From Scenedesmus sp. ARA3 (taxonomy: Eukaryota; Chlorophyta; Chlorophyceae; Sphaeropleales; Scenedesmaceae), in the NCBI GenBank assembly GCA_004335835.1, contig RWJK01001311.1, positions 1 to 50,928 of the forward strand: a DNA stretch of 50,928 bases. Reading direction: 5' to 3'. Positions 46,220 to 50,928 of this stretch are shown here, one piece after another. Each line of letters starts with the position of its first letter. Position 1 is the first letter of the stretch. Below the pieces are notes generated by a model, which worked only from the letters and a program-made list of their open reading frames with translations, had not been told where the DNA came from and ran no database searches. Both the position numbers and the translations under genes were made by a program.

Positions 46220-46848
46220 GCAGCAGCAGCAGCAGCAGCAGCTACACCGAGCGCAGGACAGCTGTTAGTACTGCAGCCATCCAGATGCAGCGTGGGCTGC
46301 AGCATCAGCTGGGGCAATCCGGCAGGCTTGGCAGGAGTGTGTGCTCGTTTTCTGGGTTATTTGTTGAGAGCGGCCAGCCTGGCCTGAGGCACAGCCGGCC
46401 CGCAGGTTGCTGGGTGACACAAGTTCTGCACAACAGAGGCTTGCTGAGCGGTTGGGAGAGGCAGCACTGCTGGACACAATCGGGAGGGGCTAGAGTGTTT
46501 GGGGAAGTGGTCGAGTGCTTTAGCAGTGCGTTGGGTGGTGCTGGTGCGCACATAGATTCTTTGGTGGCGTAGCAGTCGGCCATGAGTTGACAGTTGCAGC
46601 AGGCAACGCTTGCATTGCATCCAGCACTGATTTTGAAGGCGGCGGCATCTTAGCAGCGGGTGGCCTGCAGGGTTTCTGGTAGTTGCAGAGCTGTGTCGCA
46701 GCCTCACACTGCACATATGCAGGCCGCATGCAAAAGAGTTTCATGAAGCAGTGTGGCCATGGCGCTAGCTCTGCCAACTGTCAGCATGTAGCACATGCCT
46801 GGCAGTAGCGGCATGCACTTTCTCCGATCCGATTGCAAGCGTTGCAGT

Positions 46849-46853
46849 TGTAA
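46849..46853 (+). terminator. Probable TGTAA poly(A) signal of the ferredoxin gene
   Basis: This is the TGTAA noticed after the ferredoxin stop, about 630 bp downstream. It sits just before the opposing signal of the minus-strand gene, as expected for convergent genes. Confidence 0.5.
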
Positions 46854-46902
46854 CACAATCAAGTCAAAAAAGGTTGCTATGTTGATGCTATGGCTTGATG
46901 AG

Positions 46903-46907
46903 TTACA
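46903..46907 (-). terminator. Probable TGTAA poly(A) signal of the right-edge gene
   Basis: Plus-strand TTACA, i.e. TGTAA on the minus strand, lies about 155 bp past the stop at 47060. Confidence 0.5.
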
Positions 46908-47059
46908 TGATGATGATGATGAAGTCTAAAGGTTGCGTCAGGATGATGTTGGATCAGAAATGACGCGCGACGACGTCACCAGCAGCCTCTGCCTTATCAG
47001 CACATCCGCACAGACACACTCAGCCATCACTGCTGGCATGCGCCACACTCGCGTTGTGC

Positions 47060-50000
47060 CTAGAACAGGTCGCCATCGCCTGCCTGCTGCTCGTCGTCGC
47101 GGGCCGCCTGCTGCTGTGCATGCCGCGCAGCCTCCTCCTGCTGCCGGCGCTCCTCAAGCTCCTGCAGCAGCACACGCATGTGCCGTACGGCAGCACACAG
47201 CAGCATCAAAGTACTGATAACGGCTTGTTTGCATCACGCAGCAGCACGCAGCATGCCGCGCAGCCTCCTCCTGCTGCAGCGGCCTCTCAAGCTCCTGCAG
47301 CAGCAGCATTTATGCAGGCACAAGCACAGCATGCACAGTGCACCATGGTTGCTTGCGGCACACAGTACGCATTCAAGCAGTATGGCAAGCAGCAGCATCT
47401 GTCTGCTGCACTGCTGCGGAAGCACCTCCGCGCAGTGCAAAGAGGCGAGGGCCCAAACAGGTTAGGTGCAGGCTATTGGCCACCACACCTGCACGTTCTG
47501 CCAGACACGAACCCACCCCGGCCATGTACTGCTCGTCCCCACCCGCATGTACCTCCTGGCCCCACCCGCATGTTCACAGAGAGTTTGCATATAGCATGTA
47601 TTGCTTCATTGCTCGTGCATGCTACTGCCTGATGCCACCCCGTCCCCACCCCCAAACACATGTATAAGAAAGAAGTTAGACATCCCCCGAGTCCTGATGA
47701 CTAAGGTGGATGAGTAACTGCGCATTGCACATGTGAACTGCCTGCCCCCACCTGCATGTACTGCTTCAGCTCTTGGGGCCACAGCTCCTGCTTGTCACTC
47801 AGCCCATCCACCACCACCAGCTTGGATACAGCTCACGAACGTACTGCCCAACACCCCAACCCCACCCACAAACACATGTACTGCCCGCCCACCCACATGT
47901 ACTGCCTCCCCACCTGCATGTACTGCTTCAGCTCAGCCGGCCACAGCTCTTGTTTGTCACTCAGCCCCCCAACCACTACTAGCTTGCGGTACAGCTCACT
48001 GTAGCCGTCACTGCTTCCGCCGTACTTGAGGCTGCGCACCGTCCGAAAGCCGTCGCTCCACTCGCTCGCTGCCCCGCCTGCAGACACAACACGCGTTTAA
48101 TAACACATTCTGTGAGTTGACAGGTGCAGCTGTCACTGCTGCCGCCGTACTTGAGGCTGCGAACAGTCCGGAAGCCGTCGCTCCACTCGCTGGCTGCACC
48201 TCCTGCGGACATTATAAAGAAAAGGATACTGGTTAATTGCATAGCCGTCACTGCTGCTGCTGTACTTGAGGCTAGACACCGCCCAACAGCCGTCGCTCCA
48301 CTCGCTGGCTGCGCCACCTACGGATCCATTAGCAGGACACATGGCACGAGCCATTGCTGTTGCCGCCGTACTTGAGGCGCACCGTACGACAACAAACGCT
48401 CCAATCGCTCGCTGCGCCACCTGCGGATCCATCAGCGGGACGCCACTTGCCATAACCCCCACCTGCAATGTAGCCCGGCACGCCGTGGTGCGCAAATGCA
48501 GCATGGCTGGCTGCAGCGCTGCGTTGCTGGCAAACTTCGTCTTCTGGCTGCTTGCCCTTGCCCGGCTGCCAGCATACTGCCATACATACACATGACTGCA
48601 AAGCTTGCTGGAGGACACTGCCCGTTGAACGGCTGGTGACGAGCTCAACAAGAAAACAAGAGAAGACGTACCAACAAAATGAGGCAAACCAGCCACCCAT
48701 ACCTGCGATGTGGCCCGGCACGCCGTGGTGTGCGAACGCGGCGTGGCTAGCAGCCATTGCTGATGCTGTGAAGGATGCCTGATTTAGCAGGCAAATGTTA
48801 ACAGCGTTGTTGAACGCAACGGCAGCTGACTGGCAAACACTGCAACCACAAAGTGCCGCGAGCACTCCCCTTAGGCCTACCTGCAATGTAGCCTGGCACG
48901 CCGTGGTGCGCAAACGCAGCGTGGCTAGCAGCCGCGCTGCTGATGCTGGCAAACTTCTTCTTCTGGCTGCTTGCTCGCGCGCACTAGCAGCCATGGCGGC
49001 CAGCATACTGCCATACATACACACGATTGACAAGTTTGCTGAAGGACGTGGTCCATTGGGCAGCTGGTGGCAAGCTCAACAGGAATAAAGAACACGAACA
49101 AACAATTTGAGGCAAACCAGCCACCCCTACCTGCAATGTAGCCCAGCACGCCATGGTGCGCAAATGCAGCGTGGCTGGCGGCTGCGCTGCTGATGCTGGC
49201 AAACTCGTTCTTCTGGCTGCTGGCTCACGCGCGGCTAGCAGCCGTGGCTGCCAGCATACTGCCATACACATCACTGAACAGTATGCTGAAGGAAAACGTC
49301 CAATGGGCAGCTGGTGACAAGCTTATCAAGAAACAAAAGATAACGTACAAACAAATCGAGGCAAACCAGCCAACCCCACCTGCGATATAGCCAGGCACAC
49401 CGTGGTGCGCAAATGCAGCGTGGCTAGCGGCCGCGCTGCTGATGCTGGCAAACTTTTTCTTCTGGCTGCTGGCTCGAGCACGGCTGGCAGCTGTTGCTGC
49501 CAGCATGTGCCCAAGGTAGCGTGCCAGCGTGGCAGGCGGCAGCTCCTTGCACACGCCCAGCAGAAGACGCAGCACCTCAATGTGCACCTGCAGCAGCAGC
49601 AGCAGCAGCAGCAGGAGGTCAGCGCTGCACCACCGCACACGGCTCGGCAACTCGCCTGCCAACTGCCAGTAAATCCTTGATCCAGCTCCCAACTGCAGGC
49701 ACTGCATATGAAAGCCAGCAGCACCTCCCCCACCGCCACCCCCAAAAGGGCACTGCGTGCAGCCAGCCCCCTGCTCTTGCGCAGGCCATGATGTACAAAT
49801 GTAACATTACCTTTACGTAACAGTTACAACCTGGTATAAAATGATACATGCCGCAGTCGCACCTGGCTGTCTGCGTCCACCAGTGCCAGCAGCACCTCAC
49901 CCACCGCCACCCCCAAAAAGGCACTGCGAGCAGACAGGCCCCTGCTCTTGACCAGGCAGTGCTGCACCATGTTATACTACCTTCATGTAACAAAATAACT

Positions 50001-50881
50001 AGTTGTAACAAAACTGTCCTGCCGCCCACCTGGCTGTCCGCGTCCACCAGCGCCAGCAGCACCTCACCCACCGCAGCTCCCCAAAAGGCACTGCGCGCAG
50101 ACATGCCCCTGCTCTTGACCAGGCAACGATACACTATGCTATCAATCCTCAACAATCCTCAACAATCCTCAACAATCCTCAACAATCCTCAACAAGTGTA
50201 ACTTGTTATTAACTCGTTACAAGCCGCACCTGGCTGTCCGCGTCCACCAGCGCCAGCAGCACCTCCCCCACCGCAGCCCCCCAAAAGGCACTGCGAGCAG
50301 ACAGGCCCCTGCTCTTGACCAGCTCCTGCAGCAGAGAGGCCAGGCTGTATGCGAATGGGGCATACTCTGGCACAGCAGCGGGGCTGGCCAGATGCTTGCT
50401 GTCCAGCAGCAGCTGCAGCAGGCTGCGGGCCGTGAGTAGGTCAGCATTAGCCAAGCGGTCCAGCAGCAGCGCCTGCAGCAGCAGCAAGCAGGGGAGGAAT
50501 CAAAACGTTGATGAGGCGAGGTGAGCATACAGCACACAACTCGGACTGGAGGCTGCAGGCTTCCAGCGTGCACGGCACATGTGTGCCTTTCTGTCAAATT
50601 TGCATGCATGTGTCGTCGCGAGGTTTCCAGCAGCGAAGCCTATTGACTGGGATTGCTCGCAGGTTGCGTGATACCGCAGCGTAGCCCACCTGCACCACCC
50701 GCCGCACCACCTCCTGCCGCCGGTACTCATTCACCAGCAGCTGCCAGCCACGCTGCTGCTGCTGCTGCTGCTGCCCGTCATTGCCCAGCGCTGCTGCGCG
50801 GTGTGGCCGCTGCCGCTCTTGCTCCCAGGGCTGTGCCTCCATTTCACCTTCAGCAAGCAGCACCAGCAGCTCAGCCCACAC
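47060..50881 (-). CDS. Unrecognised helical protein, 3' part (runs off the right edge)
   Basis: Six exons fit in frame: 50881-50690, 50472-50230, 49587-49380, 48462-48421 (42-bp mini-exon), 48077-47914 and 47161-47060. They give 316 codons to a TAG; the 5' part lies beyond the window. Visible segments are amphipathic helices: VWAELLVLLAEGEME, LLVNEYRRQEVVRRVVQ, ALLLDRLANADLLTARSLLQ, FAYSLASLLQELVKSRG and HIEVLRLLLGVCKELPPATL, suggesting a HEAT/ARM- or MIF4G-like solenoid. Then comes a conserved-looking GVPGYIAGGGYGKWRPADG / EWSDGF.TVRSLKYGGSS / LYRKLVVVGGLSDKQELWP region and a charged LEERRQQEEAARHAQQQ tail. I do not recognise the family. The mini-exon could be skipped without changing frame. 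Every intron except the first carries tandem exon-end copies. Confidence 0.6.
47251..47300 (-). repeat. Acceptor-side copy of the last exon
   Basis: GAGCTTGAGAGGCCGCTGCAGCAGGAGGAGGCTGCGCGGCATGC with its own CTGCAG acceptor lies 133 bp upstream (in gene sense) of the functional last exon that starts at 47161. Confidence 0.85.
47743..47910 (-). repeat. Donor-side copies of the KQELWPAELKQYMQ exon end
   Basis: The exon end (to 47914) recurs in gene sense as KLVVVDGLSDKQELWPQELKQYMQ|gtggg between about 47817 and 47751. Short CAGTACATG(C/T)GGGTGGG fragments lie at 47875-47910. The long copy is open but its upstream context is shifted by one base. Confidence 0.85.
48126..48420 (-). repeat. Three acceptor-side copies of the EWSDGFRTVRSLKYGG exon, intron built from exon sequence
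   Basis: In gene sense, AG|GTGGCGCAGC..GAGTGGAGCGACGG..CTCAAGTACGGCGG recurs starting near 48420, 48318 and 48203 before the functional start at 48077 (spacings about 102-126 bp). The first inter-copy interval is bounded by GGATCCGCAG|GTGGCGC and GGATCCGTAG|GTGGCGC, both derived from the same exon sequence, so this intron segment consists of duplicated coding DNA with AG|GT at both ends. Confidence 0.85.
48464..49265 (-). repeat. Four donor-side copies (~240 bp units) of the HHGVPGYIA exon
   Basis: The functional exon ends at 49380 (GGCTATATCGCAG|gtgggg). Copies end at about 49131, 48892, 48711 and 48463. Units of about 180-250 bp include exon sequence (SQKKKFAS..AAASHAAFAHHGVPGYIA), AG|GT, and intron words such as GCATACTGCCATACA and GGCAAACCAGCCA. 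Each retains AG|GTA or AG|GTG. Confidence 0.92.
49711..50122 (-). repeat. Three donor-side copies of the SARSAFWGAAVGEVLLAL exon
   Basis: The functional exon end at 50230-50322 recurs at 50030-50122, 49863-49955 and, degenerate, 49711-49783. The first two keep the whole LVKSRG.SARSAFWG..VGEVLLALVDADSQ reading frame and a GT donor (GTGGGC, GTGCGA). Copies are separated by GTAAC-rich sequence. Confidence 0.93.
50143..50195. repeat. 10-bp minisatellite (CAATCCTCAA)n
   Basis: About five copies of CAATCCTCAA lie in the intron after the exon ending at 50230, between two exon-end copies. Confidence 0.95.
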
Positions 50882-50883
50882 CT

Positions 50884-50928
<45 letters not shown>
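50884..50928. repeat. (CAG)n tract at the right edge
   Basis: Fifteen CAG units run to the end of the window, just outside the acceptor of the exon starting at 50881 (CTGn on the gene strand, acting as the polypyrimidine tract). Confidence 0.95.

Larger units (their letters stand above)
46220..47059. other. Convergent 3' UTR region
   Basis: 3' flanks of the ferredoxin gene and the right-edge gene. Contains an ATG/GAT triplet run at about 46907-46922 and the two facing TGTAA motifs; nothing else was recognised. Confidence 0.5.

Noticed and set aside
47500..48000. Pro/His-rich plus-strand frames (YCLPTCMYC-like repeats)
   Set aside because: They are antisense readings of donor-side exon copies of the minus-strand gene.
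1..50928. tRNA or rRNA genes
   Set aside because: I looked for GGTTCGA-type T-loops and conserved rRNA words and found none with matching stems.

Overview
The window is nuclear DNA of a eukaryote, most likely a chlorophyte green alga of the Chlorophyceae (Scenedesmus- or Raphidocelis-like; genus not determinable here). The reasons are: spliceosomal introns with GTGAG/GTGCG donors and pyrimidine-rich TGCAG acceptors, TGTAA motifs behind stop codons (the usual chlorophyte poly(A) signal), a plastid-type ferredoxin C1, and a pervasive (CAG)n/(CTG)n background that makes polyGln, polyAla and polySer tracts. No RNA gene, transposon or CRISPR array was recognised.

Layout. 1974-3890 (-): intronless armadillo-repeat protein. 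7050-9574 (-): four-exon secreted or type I membrane protein with Tyr-Gly repeats. 12832-20417 (+): eleven-exon GH32 beta-fructofuranosidase with all three catalytic residues. 22390-23537 (+): two-exon GET1/WRB-like membrane insertase subunit. 27369-38256 (-): a giant Gln-rich coiled-coil protein (about 2,870 residues, ten exons). 39429-44409 (+): eight-exon ER protein combining a J domain, a Gly-rich linker, a CGHC thioredoxin domain, a MANF/SAP-like C-terminus and a KQEL tail. 45014-46219 (+): ferredoxin C1. 47060-50881 (-): 3' part of an unrecognised gene that leaves the window on the right. The genes have unrelated roles, as expected for a eukaryotic chromosome; there is no operon.

The most striking content lies in the introns. 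In four of the six intron-bearing genes (GH32, J-domain/thioredoxin, ferredoxin, right-edge gene) many introns hold one to eight partial copies of the adjoining exon end, each usually with its own splice site, in tandem units of about 110-255 bp. Copies of a 3' splice site lie upstream of the functional exon, and copies of a 5' splice site lie downstream of it. In the right-edge gene some of the intron sequence is itself exon-derived, bounded by duplicated AG|GT sites. This is what intron gain and expansion by tandem duplication would look like. In the J-domain gene one copy is a complete, open, phase-compatible second exon. The coiled-coil, GET1-like and Tyr-Gly genes show no such copies.

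All exon models were read by eye: splice sites were chosen by GT/AG, reading frame, phase and family similarity. Each complete model sums to whole codons, but none has been tested with transcripts.
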